In this document: positions 1 through 7,961 of the stretch, in pieces | Position numbering within the stretch: the stretch's first letter is position 1 | How the letters are laid out: each line of letters starts with the position of its first letter | Assembly: GCF_000499385.1 (NCBI RefSeq) | Contig: NW_013654321.1 | Location: 1-12,500, forward strand | DNA length: 12,500 nt | Reading direction: 5' to 3' | From: Eimeria necatrix | Lineage: Eukaryota; Apicomplexa; Conoidasida; Eucoccidiorida; Eimeriidae | The notes under the pieces: model-generated | The model's input: the letters and a program-made list of their open reading frames with translations, nothing else | What the model was told of the DNA's origin: nothing | Databases searched by the model: none | Made by a program: the position numbers and the translations under genes

Positions 1-1
1 G

Positions 2-645
2 GGCCCCCCCCCCGCAGCCCCCGACCTCGCAAAGGCTTTTTCCAAACAACTCCTCACCGCCCTCACTGCCACCAGCTCAGTCGCTGCGGTCTTCGCCTTC
101 ATCAGCGGTCCGCACTCCACCCCGAACCACGCCAGCTAGCCAGCTAGCTAGCCAGCTAGTTGGGTGGCGAGCTGCCTCGCTAGCTAGCTAGCTGGGTGGC
201 TAGCTGCCTCGCTAGCTAGCTAGGTGGCTCGCGGCCTCGCTATCCAGTTCAGTTGCTAGGCAGTTGCTCGCTAGCTCGATAGATAGTTCGCTGGCTAGCT
301 GGCTAGCCATCTAGCTAGCTAGCTAGCTAGGCATCTAGCTGGCTAGCTTGCTGGGCAGTTAGCGGGTTCAGAGTCACATGCTGCGGGCGGGCCTTGGGGA
401 ATGTCTTATCAACCTGGGGAGCTAGCTGGCTAGCTAGCTACGCAGCTAGCTAGCTGGCTAGGTAGCTATGTAGCTAGCTAGCTGGAGCCGAGAGTGTGTA
501 GCTGTGTGGGCAGCTAGCTAGGCCTAGCTAGCCATCTCTGTTGTTTTGTTTTTTTTGTTCTTCTGCAGGCCTTCAAGTCCGCACTCTCTCGCGCCTTTTG
601 TGGGAAACCATGCCGCCCATGCCCGCAGCAGCGTCCAAGCTCTAA
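2..645 (+). CDS. 3' end of an unidentified gene, two last exons (partial)
   Basis: The window opens inside a plus-strand open frame. I model exons <2-107 and 569-645 with an intron at 108-568. The first piece reads as a mildly hydrophobic stretch (…AFSKQLLTALTATSSVAAVF…, then FISG). The donor is AGCG|GTCCGC, and the acceptor at 567-568 follows a strong T-rich tract ending TTCTGCAG. The donor leaves one base and the acceptor exon supplies two, so the frame continues into LQVRTLSRLLWETMPPM… and stops at TAA 643-645. That stop is formed by the first copy of a telomere-type heptamer. Without splicing, the first piece would stop at 137-139 inside the CTAG repeat. I do not recognise the family; the hydrophobic stretch could be a membrane helix. 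The start lies outside the window. Confidence 0.4.
132..513. repeat. CTAG-rich degenerate simple repeat (GCTAGCTA/GCCAGCTA)
   Basis: About 380 bases are built from the tetramer CTAG and variants (GCTAGCTAGC, CCAGCTAG, TGGCTAG). It fills most of the proposed 108-568 intron. CTAG is self-complementary, so the tract can fold on itself at many registers. It is interrupted around 361-420 by ordinary sequence. Confidence 0.85.
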
Positions 646-666
646 ACCCTAAACCCTAAACCCTAG
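641..666. repeat. Interstitial telomere-type repeat (AAACCCT)
   Basis: Three tandem CTAAACC units directly at the end of the first gene. They supply its stop codon. A short reverse-orientation fragment (AGGGTTTTAGGG) follows at about 669-681. Confidence 0.9.
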
Positions 667-746
667 TTCAGGGTTTTAGGGTCCCCGCACCGTGCAGGCT
701 ACACACCCGCCAATAGAGCGAGCAGGGCCATTCTAAAGGCAATACT

Positions 747-755
747 GATAATAAT

Positions 756-804
<49 letters not shown>

Positions 805-842
805 GTTATTAATTATTACTATTATTGTTGTTTATAACAATA
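747..842. repeat. AAT/ATT microsatellite with an inverted halfway point
   Basis: A run of AAT units switches near 786 into ATT units, so the two halves are reverse complements and can form a long AT hairpin. Confidence 0.85.
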
Positions 843-1134
843 ACAGTAAACCCGAAACAAAAGAAATAATGTAGTGAGGCCTCCAGGGCCCAAACTGGGG
901 GCGGGAAGCCCCACGCATGTTTCTGCATGCAGTTTAAATAATTGAACAAACTTTTTTTTTAATTTGAATTAATTAATTGTTTATTTTGTTTATTTTCGAG
1001 TCCTTTTGTTCAATTTAGAACACTTTATTGTAAATAGTTTATCTCCTTTTTCCCTTTTTGTCGAAATTTATAAAATTCGTTTTCATGTGCGCCGTCTTAG
1101 CGTAATATTACACTTTTGCAATTTCCATTCGTAA

Positions 1135-1289
1135 TTATACTTTTGTATTTATATTTAATATTTATATTTGTATTTATATTTATATTTATATTTATATTTA
1201 TATTTATATTTGTAATTGTTTATATTTGAATATGTTGATGTAATGGTGGAGAATGTGCATCTGTGTTGAAAATAAATTTGAAATATCAT

Positions 1290-1348
<59 letters not shown>
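1135..1348. repeat. TATTTA and TTTA simple repeats
   Basis: TATTTATATT-type units at about 1135-1232, and an almost perfect (TTTA)n run at 1288-1348 of about 15 units. Confidence 0.9.
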
Positions 1349-1349
<1 letters not shown>

Positions 1350-1581
1350 AACAAATGCACTTAATAAATACCTGCAGAAGTAAAAGTGGAAATTGTCATT
1401 TGTGTTTTTGCAAACACAAAAGGATGAACAAATATAAACACAATACACCTCTGCATGCAAAAAGACATCAACAAAATATAAATATAAATACAAATGAATA
1501 AATAAATATAGATATAAATGTGCATATTCTTTAACAAATTGTATTTATGTCTTTTTCATTCTTAAAGGACTTCAATCTTCT

Positions 1582-1956
1582 TCAAGAAGCCAAAGAAACC
1601 CAAGTTGCAGTCAGAGCGATTTCTCCAGAGTCTTCGAGAGCCTTAAGAGCTTCTTCAATTGCTTCGGCTGCGGTGTACGTACACCCGAAACGCATGCAGC
1701 AGCAGCAGCAGGAAGTGTGGGGCGCAGTGTGGGGCGCGCTGGGGTGTCTACGCAGCTCTGGGGTGTATCGACAGCTCACGCGAGTGGCCAGACAGCCGCT
1801 GCTGCAGCAAATGTCTCTTCATTGTTTTTTCTTCTGCAGCAATTAAAGTCTTCAGCAGCAGCCGCTGCAGCGGCTCCGTGATGTGCTCAAACTGCTCCAA
1901 AGAAGTGTCTTCTGCCCAGCAGCAAAGTCCAAATTCAATTCCAACGCGACTTTATT

Positions 1957-2000
<44 letters not shown>

Positions 2001-2462
2001 GAGCGCAGTGCGCAGCACCACCTCGAAGCAGCAGCACGGACAAAACAAGCAGCAGCAAACGCAGCGAAACAAGCAACAGCAGCAGCGGAACAAGCAGCAG
2101 CAGCAGCGGAACAAGCAGCAGCAGCAGCGGAACAAGCAGCAGCAGCAGCAGCACGGGAAAAATAAGCAGCAGCAGACCAAGCAGCAGCAGCAGCAGCAGC
2201 AGCAGCAGGGCTGGACCTGGGGCTTCTTGTTTGATTGTGTCTGGGAGTTGGGGCTTGGCGTGGGGTTCTTTTGCTGCTGCTGCTGCTGCTGCTCGAAGTG
2301 CAGCAGCAATGACCCGCAGCGGGAAAGCCTCAGCATATTCTCTGGGGTCTTTAATTGCTGCTGCTCTGCTGCAGTCAATATAAACAGCCCCTGTGTCGTC
2401 AGTGCATGCATAGCCAAAGACAGCCACGAGGCCCCCGTTCTTCAGCGCAGCAAGCAGCCCCC

Positions 2463-2507
<45 letters not shown>

Positions 2508-3009
2508 GGGCGGGGGCGGCTGCTGCTGCTTCTTCCTGCTGCAGCAGCGCGAGGGCCGCCTTGCTGCTGCACTCGACCTCAATTGCTGCTGTGGGGTCTT
2601 CGAGTGTAAATCGGAAAAGAGAAGGCCGCACTTCGAGAGCTGTACAGACACCGCACAGCCCCAACATCCCCACGGGGGCCCCGTGCAGCAGCAGGGGGCC
2701 CCCCCCTGCCCTTTCTTTGACAGCTTTTCTGAGCATTGCTGCAGTGCAGTAGAGGCAGCCGTCGGGCGTTTGTGCTGCTGCTGCTGCTGCTGCTGCTGCT
2801 GCAGCGGGGGGGGCCCCCGTCCGCTGCGAGGGGGGGGCCCCCTGCGAAAACGCCTCCGCCCCAAACCCAAAACCCTCCTCGGGGCCCCCAAACGCAGCAG
2901 AGCCGCCCAGGGGGGCCCCCAGGGGGGCCCCCACGCTCTTGCGGGGCTCTGCAGAAAGGTAATCACCGGAGGAGGCGGGAGAGAAAAAGGAGTTTTCGTC
3001 GGCGAACAT
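1582..3009 (-). CDS. RPA2: Replication protein A 32-kDa subunit (RPA2-like)
   Basis: Subunit of the nuclear single-stranded-DNA-binding RPA trimer used in replication, recombination and repair. The minus-strand model has exons 2217-3009, 1780-1911 and 1582-1667, giving 336 residues. Residues 1-80 are Ser/Gly/Ala-rich, as in the phosphorylated N-terminus of the family. Residues 84-235 fit the OB fold: YCTAAMLRKAV, then VGMLGLCGV, FRFTLEDPTAAIEVE and GLVAVFGYACTDDTGAVYIDC, with a poly-Ala/poly-Ser insertion in the variable loop. Residues 270-336 fit the C-terminal winged helix: LQRLLLKTLI, HLLQQRLSGHS and PEAIEEALKALEDSGEIALT. Introns are 1912-2216 (donor CCAG|GTCCAG, acceptor GGGCAG; phase 1) and 1668-1779 (donor GC|GTGAGC, acceptor ACCGCAG; phase 1). 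The first intron removes a stretch that would otherwise read as dozens of leucines. A second phase-compatible donor (CGAG|GTGGTG) would retain that leucine stretch. ATG at 3007-3009. Confidence 0.85.
1672..1685. other. Palindrome GGTGTACGTACACC at an intron 3' end
   Basis: Perfect 14-base palindrome inside RPA2 intron 2, ending just before the CGCAG acceptor (minus strand). A degenerate copy (GGTGTATCGACAGC, 1762-1775) lies next to the donor of the same intron. Confidence 0.85.
1912..2216. repeat. CAG/CTG-rich RPA2 intron
   Basis: CAG/GCA units at about 1957-2000, then variant AGCAGCAGCAGCGGAACA-type units of 18 bases at about 2070-2140, then a further CAG run at about 2165-2207. All six frames are open across it, which creates long spurious open frames on both strands. 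Confidence 0.75.
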
Positions 3010-3651
3010 TGCGCGGCCTTGGAGTGTACGTACACCTCAAAGGAGGGGCCTCAAAAAGAGTTTCACGGCGCGGTGAAACGGCGCGTTCAGGTGTACAGAC
3101 ACCCGAGAACGAAGGCAGACGGCGGTGACCCCCGCGGCTTCCAAGGGCATGAAACGAAGCGAAAAAAGCTAGAAGGCCGCGTTTTTGTGTTATATTTGCA
3201 TTTAATTTTCGATTTAAATAATAATAAAACCGAAATAAAAGACAAAACGCGCAAACAGAGCGGCAACCGCTAGCGGAAGACGTTGGGGGGTGGTTGGTAG
3301 GGTTTAGGGTTTAGGGTTTAGGGTTTGGGGCTGGAAAGCTCTTCAAGTTCTCGCATGCGCCATTTTTCGTTAATAAATAATATTTTGTGCATTTTTGCGC
3401 CAGTTTATTTCACTGGTAATTTTTTCCAGATTCCGTCGCCTCGCCGCTAGGGTTTAGGGTTTAGGGTTTAGGGTTTAGCGGCCTGTCTCAACCCTTCTAC
3501 AACGCGCCGCGCGGCTAGCTCGCGGGTGTCCTGGGCAAATTGCCTTCTTCCCTCTCGTGAGAAATATTGAGGGTTTAGGGTTTTGAGATTAGAATTCGGA
3601 GATTAGGGTTTAGGGTTTAGGGTTTAGGGTTTGGGTTCGGGTTTTGTCGGA
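3010..3651. promoter_or_regulatory. Divergent spacer between RPA2 (-) and UAP (+)
   Basis: Expected to hold both promoters and 5' leaders. It contains palindrome copies at 3023-3036 (AGTGTACGTACACC, 14 bases before the RPA2 ATG) and 3090-3103 (GGTGTACAGACACC). TTTAGGG tracts lie at about 3299-3328, 3448-3478 and 3602-3632, the last just before the UAP start. A GCATGC core at 3353-3358 resembles the TGCATGC element bound by ApiAP2 factors in related parasites. No TATA box or transcription start is identifiable with confidence. Confidence 0.5.
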
Positions 3652-3900
3652 ATGGCGACTTCGGCTGAGGCAGTGCGCGCTGCGTACGCTGCAGCAGGCC
3701 AGGGCCACGTCTTTCGCTTCTACGACCGGCTGCAGCAGCAGCAGCAGCAGCTGCTGCTGCAGCAAGCAGCAAAACACGACCCTGCGCAGCTGCTGCTGCT
3801 GCTCGAAAGCGCTCTGCAGCAGCAGCAGAAAAAAGGGGAGCAGCAAAAGCAAATCCGGCCTCCCTACAAAGTCGATTTGACCCTTCTAAACGAAGTCCTG

Positions 3901-3931
<31 letters not shown>

Positions 3932-3939
3932 GGGCTGAA

Positions 3940-3978
<39 letters not shown>

Positions 3979-4093
3979 CTGTTGTCTGCGTATTTGAAGT
4001 TGCTGCCAGCAGCAGGCTGCGCTGTTGTGTCTCTAAACGAGTGTCCCCTTTTGCTGCGGAGACACTGGAGAGAGACAGGACTGAAACTCATAG
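3652..4093 (+). CDS. UAP1: UDP-N-acetylglucosamine pyrophosphorylase, N-terminal exon
   Basis: First exon of a UAP1/AGX-type enzyme, which makes UDP-GlcNAc from UTP and GlcNAc-1-phosphate in the cytosol for GPI anchors and glycans. The ATG at 3652 has G at -3 and +4. The protein begins MATSAEAVRAAYAAAGQGHV followed by FRFYDRL, matching the family's N-terminal helix (aGQ.hllrFw..L). It then has several Gln and Leu runs, IRPPYKVDLTLLNEVL, and ends RRHWRETGLKLI, which corresponds to the human segment ending just before the LLLAGGQGTRLG nucleotide-binding signature. The donor ATAG|GTGCGC at 4093/4094 leaves one base of the next codon (phase 1). The signature itself is not encoded in what follows. 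Gln runs of up to about 12 are inserted relative to animal enzymes. Confidence 0.85.
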
Positions 4094-4108
4094 GTGCGCG
4101 AGTTCGCA

Positions 4109-4155
<47 letters not shown>

Positions 4156-4419
4156 AGTGTTCGTGTAGCTTCCCTGCTGCTGCTGCTGCTTGAGTAGCAT
4201 GTGTGCTTTTCCAGCTGCTGTTGCTGCTTTAGGGTTTAGGTCTCAGGGCCCTTGCAGCAACGCACGAACCACAAACCCTAGTCAGCACACCGACAGCAGC
4301 AAGCTGTAAGCCCTGGTCAGCAAACCCTAAATCCTAAGCGGCAAACCCTAAACCCAAATTAGCAAACCCTAAACCCTAAACCCTAATCAGCAAACCCTAA
4401 ACCCTTATTTTTGTTTTAG
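4094..4419. other. UAP intron region where the catalytic-core exons are missing
   Basis: This holds a CTG run at 4110-4154, a short TTTAGGG tract near 4231-4240, and scattered AAACCCT units from 4272 to 4404, then T-rich TTTTTGTTTTAG as the acceptor for the 4420 exon. I read all frames for the glycine-rich LAGGQGTRLG-type motif and for the following roughly 200 residues of the family and found neither here nor elsewhere in the window. Confidence 0.75.
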
Positions 4420-4502
4420 GTGGTCAACAAAGTCATCAAGAGAAAATCGCCGCAGGAAAGTGTCGGGGTGATCTGCGAGCTGTTCACGGACTTGCCCTCC
4501 CT

Positions 4503-4536
<34 letters not shown>

Positions 4537-4542
4537 GAACAG

Positions 4543-4578
<36 letters not shown>

Positions 4579-4715
4579 GGTCGTTGGGCAGGCGCTATCT
4601 TGGAGTACTCGGAGTTGCCTCGGGATATACGGGAAGGATCTGCTGCTGCTGCGGCTGCTGCAGCTCCTGCTGCAGCTCCTGCTGCTGCTGCTGCAGCTCC
4701 CGCTGCTGCAGCTCC

Positions 4716-4748
<33 letters not shown>

Positions 4749-5718
4749 GGGACCCGAAGCAGGCCCCTACGCGTGGGCAAATGTCTGCATGCATTACCTC
4801 AGTCTTGACTTCCTCGAAGCTGTTGCCAAAAATCCCGAAGTCCTAAACTCTCAGTTCCATTTGGCCAAAAAGAAAATCCCCCACCTCGCTCCCCTTCAGG
4901 GGGCCCCCTCTGGGGGGCCCCCCGGGGGCCCCCCTGGGGGCCCCCCTGGGGGCCCCCCTGGGGGCTCTTCTGGGGGCCCCCCTGGGGGCTCTTCTGGGGC
5001 CCCTGCGGGGGCCCCCAGAGGGTCCACAGGGGGCCCCCCTGGGGGCCCCCTAAAGGGCCCCGCTCAAGAAACTCTTGGGGGCCCCACAGGGGGGCCCCCC
5101 TCTTCTTCTAAAGAGGCAAATGAACCAAAAGACGCATCTTGCTGCACAGCCACAGGGGCCCCAGGGGGGCCCCCCGGGGCCCCCGGGGCCCCAGGGGGCC
5201 CCCCTGGGGCCCCTGTTGATTTGGAAGACCCGAATTCTTGGGTGTTGGCAAACCCTAAGGAACCGAACGGATGGAAACTCGAGTTGTTTATCTTTGATGC
5301 CTTTCCTCTCGCAGACAGAATCCTGGTTAGGGTTTAGGGTTTAGGGTTTAGGGTTTAGGGTTTAGGGGTTGGGGTTTGGGGTTTGGGGTTTGGAGGTGTC
5401 GCTGGGGCTTCAAGAGCTTCATCTCAGGAGGGTTTGGCTGCTGGTGCCTGGTGGCTAGTACCAACGGGCCTCGGCTTTAGGGTTTAGGGTTTAGGGTTTA
5501 GGGTTTAGGGTTTAGGGTTTAGGGTTTGTATGTGGTTTGCAGTGTTTGGAAGTGGACCGGGACTCGGAATTTGCCCCTGTGAAGTGCGCTGGCTCTCTCG
5601 GAGTTGCAAAACCAAACAAATTCAATTTAGAAGCAGCAGCAGCAGCTGCAGCAGACACTCCTGAAGCAGCGCAGCTGCTGCTGCTGCGCCTGCATGCAAA
5701 GTGGATAGCAGCAGCGAC

Positions 5719-5760
<42 letters not shown>

Positions 5761-5875
5761 ATTGCTGTGTGAGATTTCGCCCCTTGTTAGCTACGAAGGA
5801 GAAGGCCTTGACAAGGACTGCCTCAAAGGCAAAGACCTGACCAAACCCTTGCTGCTGCTGCCAACCGAACGCTAA
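4420..5875 (+). CDS. UAP1: UDP-N-acetylglucosamine pyrophosphorylase, C-terminal exons
   Basis: Exons 4420-5325 and 5543-5875 carry the second half of the enzyme. VVNKVIKRKSPQESVGVIC and GAILEYSELPRD match the family segment KVVEK…PVGVVC…VVEYSEI. YAWANVCMHYLSLDFLEAVA matches NIANHFFTVPFLRDVV. LAKKKIPHL matches VAQKKIPYV. EPNGWKLELFIFDAFPLADRIL continues the C-terminal fold, and after a phase-0 intron (CTG|GTTAGG … TTTGCAG, 5326-5542) CLEVDRDSEFAPVK and CEISPLVSYEGEGL complete it. The stop TAA at 5873 lies in a heptamer repeat. Insertions include a run of about 28 Gln, an Ala/Pro run, and a Gly/Pro-rich collagen-like block (about 4900-5215). The acceptor at 4420 is phase 0, so it cannot join directly to the phase-1 donor of the first exon. 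Identity is certain; whether the gene is functional is not. Confidence 0.87.
4895..5215. repeat. GGGGGCCCCC-type coding repeat (Gly/Pro/Ala)
   Basis: Palindromic G-run/C-run units (GGGGGCCCCCCT and variants) encode Gly-Gly-Pro-Pro repeats with Ser, Ala and Thr variants inside a UAP exon. The same unit recurs outside genes at 5964-6050. Confidence 0.85.
5326..5542. repeat. TTTAGGG tracts filling the last UAP intron
   Basis: Two tracts, 5328-5390 (with GTTTGGG variants) and 5477-5528, separated by about 85 bases of unique sequence. They make up more than half of this 217-base intron. Confidence 0.9.
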
Positions 5876-6269
5876 ACCCTAAACCCTAAACCCTAAACCC
5901 TAATGCATGCAAAGATATGTGTGCCTGCGGCTGAGCCCGGCCTACGGGTTCCCGTGAGCCCCTCTGGGGGCCCCCTAGAGATATGAAGGGGGCCCCCTTT
6001 GGGGGCCCCTATGGGGGCCCCCTTTGGGGGCCCCCATGGGGGCCCCCCAGGAGTTTCTGGGTTTTTTTGAACCCTCATTTGAAACCCTAAACCCTAGAGA
6101 CTCTGAAGTTAGAGACGGAGGCTCTGCAGGAGTAAAGGCCAGCGTCACGCAAACCCTAAACCCTAAACCCTAAACCCTAGTTTTTGAAGCGCTACTAGTT
6201 TCTCTCTCCTGCCTCCAAACTGCGCTAGAGCCTGGTGAAGCTAAAGGCGGCACAACTGCAGCAGGAGCA

Positions 6270-6309
<40 letters not shown>

Positions 6310-6381
6310 TGCTAATTGAATATTTGAGAAGAAATAAAAATGAAACAAAGACAACCTTCAGAAGTAGCAGTTCAGTGTCTC
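5876..6381. other. Convergent spacer between UAP (+) and the RRM gene (-)
   Basis: Holds AAACCCT tracts at 5873-5902, 6083-6096 and 6150-6179, a TGCATGCA palindrome at 5904-5911, GGGGGCCCCC units at 5964-6050, and a CAG run at about 6270-6308. No coding frame resembling a gene was seen. Confidence 0.65.
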
Positions 6382-6629
6382 TCAGCCATTGCGGTGTCTG
6401 TACAGGTGAAACCGCCGCTGCAGCCCAACAGAAAGAAAGCCCCAGGGGCTAACCACTGGCAGCTGCTGCTGCTGCTGCAGTTGCTGCTGCTGCAGTTGCT
6501 GCTGCTGCAGTTGCTGCTGCTGCAGTTGCTGCTGGTGCAGTGACTGCTGCTGCTTCAAGGAAGGAAGAAGCGGCACACCGACCGGTGTGACTGTCGCTGC
6601 GTCCCTGCGGCTGCGGCATTTGTTGCTGC

Positions 6630-6667
<38 letters not shown>

Positions 6668-6771
6668 TTCTGCAGCAGCAGCTGCTGCCGAGGCTTACGC
6701 GTCGCTCCTGGCTTCGTCCGAGCAGTCGCTGCTCTTGGCGTCGTCCGCGGTCTCCGCAGCAGCAGCTTCCT

Positions 6772-6811
<40 letters not shown>

Positions 6812-7554
6812 GTCTGCTGCAGCGTCGTGCAGCTTCTGCTGCTCGCGCAGCGCTGCTGCTGCGCGCTCGCGGCGCGCTGCAGCAAGCGCCAGCAGCCGCT
6901 CCGCGTCTTGCTGCTGCTCGCAACTCACCCAGGCCCACCCACTCCCGTACTCAGTTCCAGGAACAAACAAATGAATGCGAACATCTCCGTGCTGCTTCAG
7001 ACTGGCCTTCAGTTGCGCCTGCGAGTGTACGTACACCGCAACACACACGGGGTGTACGTACAACGCAGCGAACGCGGGGTGTACGTACACCGCAGCGAAC
7101 GCGGGGTGTACGTACACCGCAGCGAACGCGGGGTGTACGTACACCGCAGCACGCGGGCCTGCGCTAGCAGCTGCAGCAGCTGCAGCAGCTGCAGCAGCTG
7201 CAGCAGCTGCAGCAGCTGCAGCAGCTGCAGCAGCTGCTGCTCCCCAGTGCATGCGTTCTGCCGAGTTTTTCACTTTTGTTATTTATTTCTGCACTTCATT
7301 TGTTTGCACTTTCCACTTTTCTGGCTACAGCTGACAGCAAAAGAAATGCTGCACTCAACCCCGAGACCCTGCTGCTGCACTTGGGGTGTACGTACACCTC
7401 GAACTGCCCCACAGCCCAACTTTAAGTCCAACAAGCAGCAGCAAAAAGCAGCAACAGCCCCGAGTGCAGACCAAACAAGCAGCAACAGCGAGCAGCAGCA
7501 GCAGCTGCTGCTGCTGCTGCAGTGCCAATACCTGCACCACCAGCAGCAGCAGCT

Positions 7555-7591
<37 letters not shown>

Positions 7592-7704
7592 GAGCCTACC
7601 TCAGTCACGCCCACGGGGATGTTTTTGATAGTCACCCGAGACGCCGTGTCGGTGCGCGTCTGGGGGATGACAGGCCTCATAGTGTAGAAGGAGTTGGCGG
7701 CCAT
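6382..7704 (-). CDS. Single-RRM RNA-binding protein
   Basis: The minus-strand model has exons 7600-7704, 6699-7018 and 6382-6604, giving 215 residues. Exon 1 starts ATG with a good context (AAAATGGCC) and ends SRVTIKNIPVGVTE. Exon 2 begins AQLKASLKQHGDVRIHLFV and continues YGSGWAWVSCEQQQDAERLL. Joined at phase 0 (GAG|GTAGGC, CTCGCAG|GCG), these form one RNA recognition motif at about residues 23-80: RNP2 is VTIKNI and RNP1 is GSGWAWVS, with Trp in the usual aromatic places. An Arg/Glu/Ala helix, a poly-Ala run and an acidic Ser/Asp tail follow. The third exon (donor GC|GTAAGC, acceptor GCCGCAG, phase 2) adds VTPVGVPLLPS and a Gln-rich tail. It is less certain, and without it the frame stops at 6695-6697 after 142 residues. 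A perfect-looking donor (GTGAGT) inside RNP1 is probably cryptic. An upstream in-frame ATG at 7806 would add a poly-Ala leader. The target RNA is unknown. Confidence 0.72.
6470..6541. repeat. 15-bp minisatellite TTGCTGCTGCTGCAG
   Basis: About four and a half tandem copies within the third RRM-gene exon; on the minus strand they encode repeated LQQQQ. Confidence 0.85.
7024..7145. repeat. 27-bp tandem array of the TGTACGTACA palindrome
   Basis: Five palindromes start at 7024, 7051, 7078, 7105 and 7132, exactly 27 bases apart, with CGCAGCGAACGCG-type linkers. The array occupies the 3' end of RRM-gene intron 1 (minus strand), and the copy at 7024 ends just before the CGCAG acceptor. Confidence 0.92.
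7166..7233. repeat. 9-bp repeat CAGCAGCTG (hairpin-prone)
   Basis: About seven tandem CAGCAGCTG units next to the 27-bp array in the RRM-gene intron. Each unit contains the palindrome GCAGCTGC. Confidence 0.85.
7385..7398. other. Isolated GGTGTACGTACACC palindrome
   Basis: Perfect 14-base copy in the middle of the RRM-gene intron, about 240 bases from the array. Confidence 0.85.
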
Positions 7705-7721
7705 TTTGCTGTTGAAGTTGG

Positions 7722-7770
<49 letters not shown>

Positions 7771-7923
7771 GGGCCAGCTAGGCGGTGAAGGGCCACAGAA
7801 ACCCAAGGGCTGGAGAACGGCCGCGAGGGCTGACGAGGGGAAGGGGAAATGAAAACAAAGAAAGTCGAGGAAGAATGCAAAAAGAAAACCTTTTTAAAAC
7901 TCTGAGAAAAGTGAAAAGGCCAA

Positions 7924-7961
<38 letters not shown>

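Larger units (their letters stand above)
667..1581. other. Convergent intergenic spacer, AT-rich, no gene seen
   Basis: This lies between the 3' end of the first gene and the 3' end of RPA2 on the opposite strand. It is AT-rich with several microsatellites and contains AATAAA-like strings that could serve 3' ends. The short open frame near 1253-1501 is carried by a TTTA repeat and looks non-coding. Confidence 0.7.

Noticed and set aside
1253..1501. 82-codon open frame with FIYLFIYL repeats
   Set aside because: Translation of a TTTA microsatellite; no coding character outside it.
2008..3273. 421-codon plus-strand open frame opposite RPA2
   Set aside because: It is a shadow of the minus-strand gene, made of Gln, Cys and Ala runs from CAG repeats; only the minus strand shows OB-fold and winged-helix features.
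6885..6925. Strong GTGAGT donor inside the RRM exon (minus strand)
   Set aside because: Splicing there would cut the RNP1 strand of the RRM; reading through gives the complete domain, so I treat it as cryptic.
6587..7687. 366-codon plus-strand open frame
   Set aside because: Leu/Ser/Gln runs and translated palindrome repeats (VYVHR…) without any domain; the opposite strand carries a clear RRM with good splice sites.
1957..7768. CRISPR-like arrays from regularly spaced repeats
   Set aside because: Repeats are simple CAG or heptamer tracts or a 27-bp tandem unit with identical linkers; there are no unique spacers, and the genome is eukaryotic.
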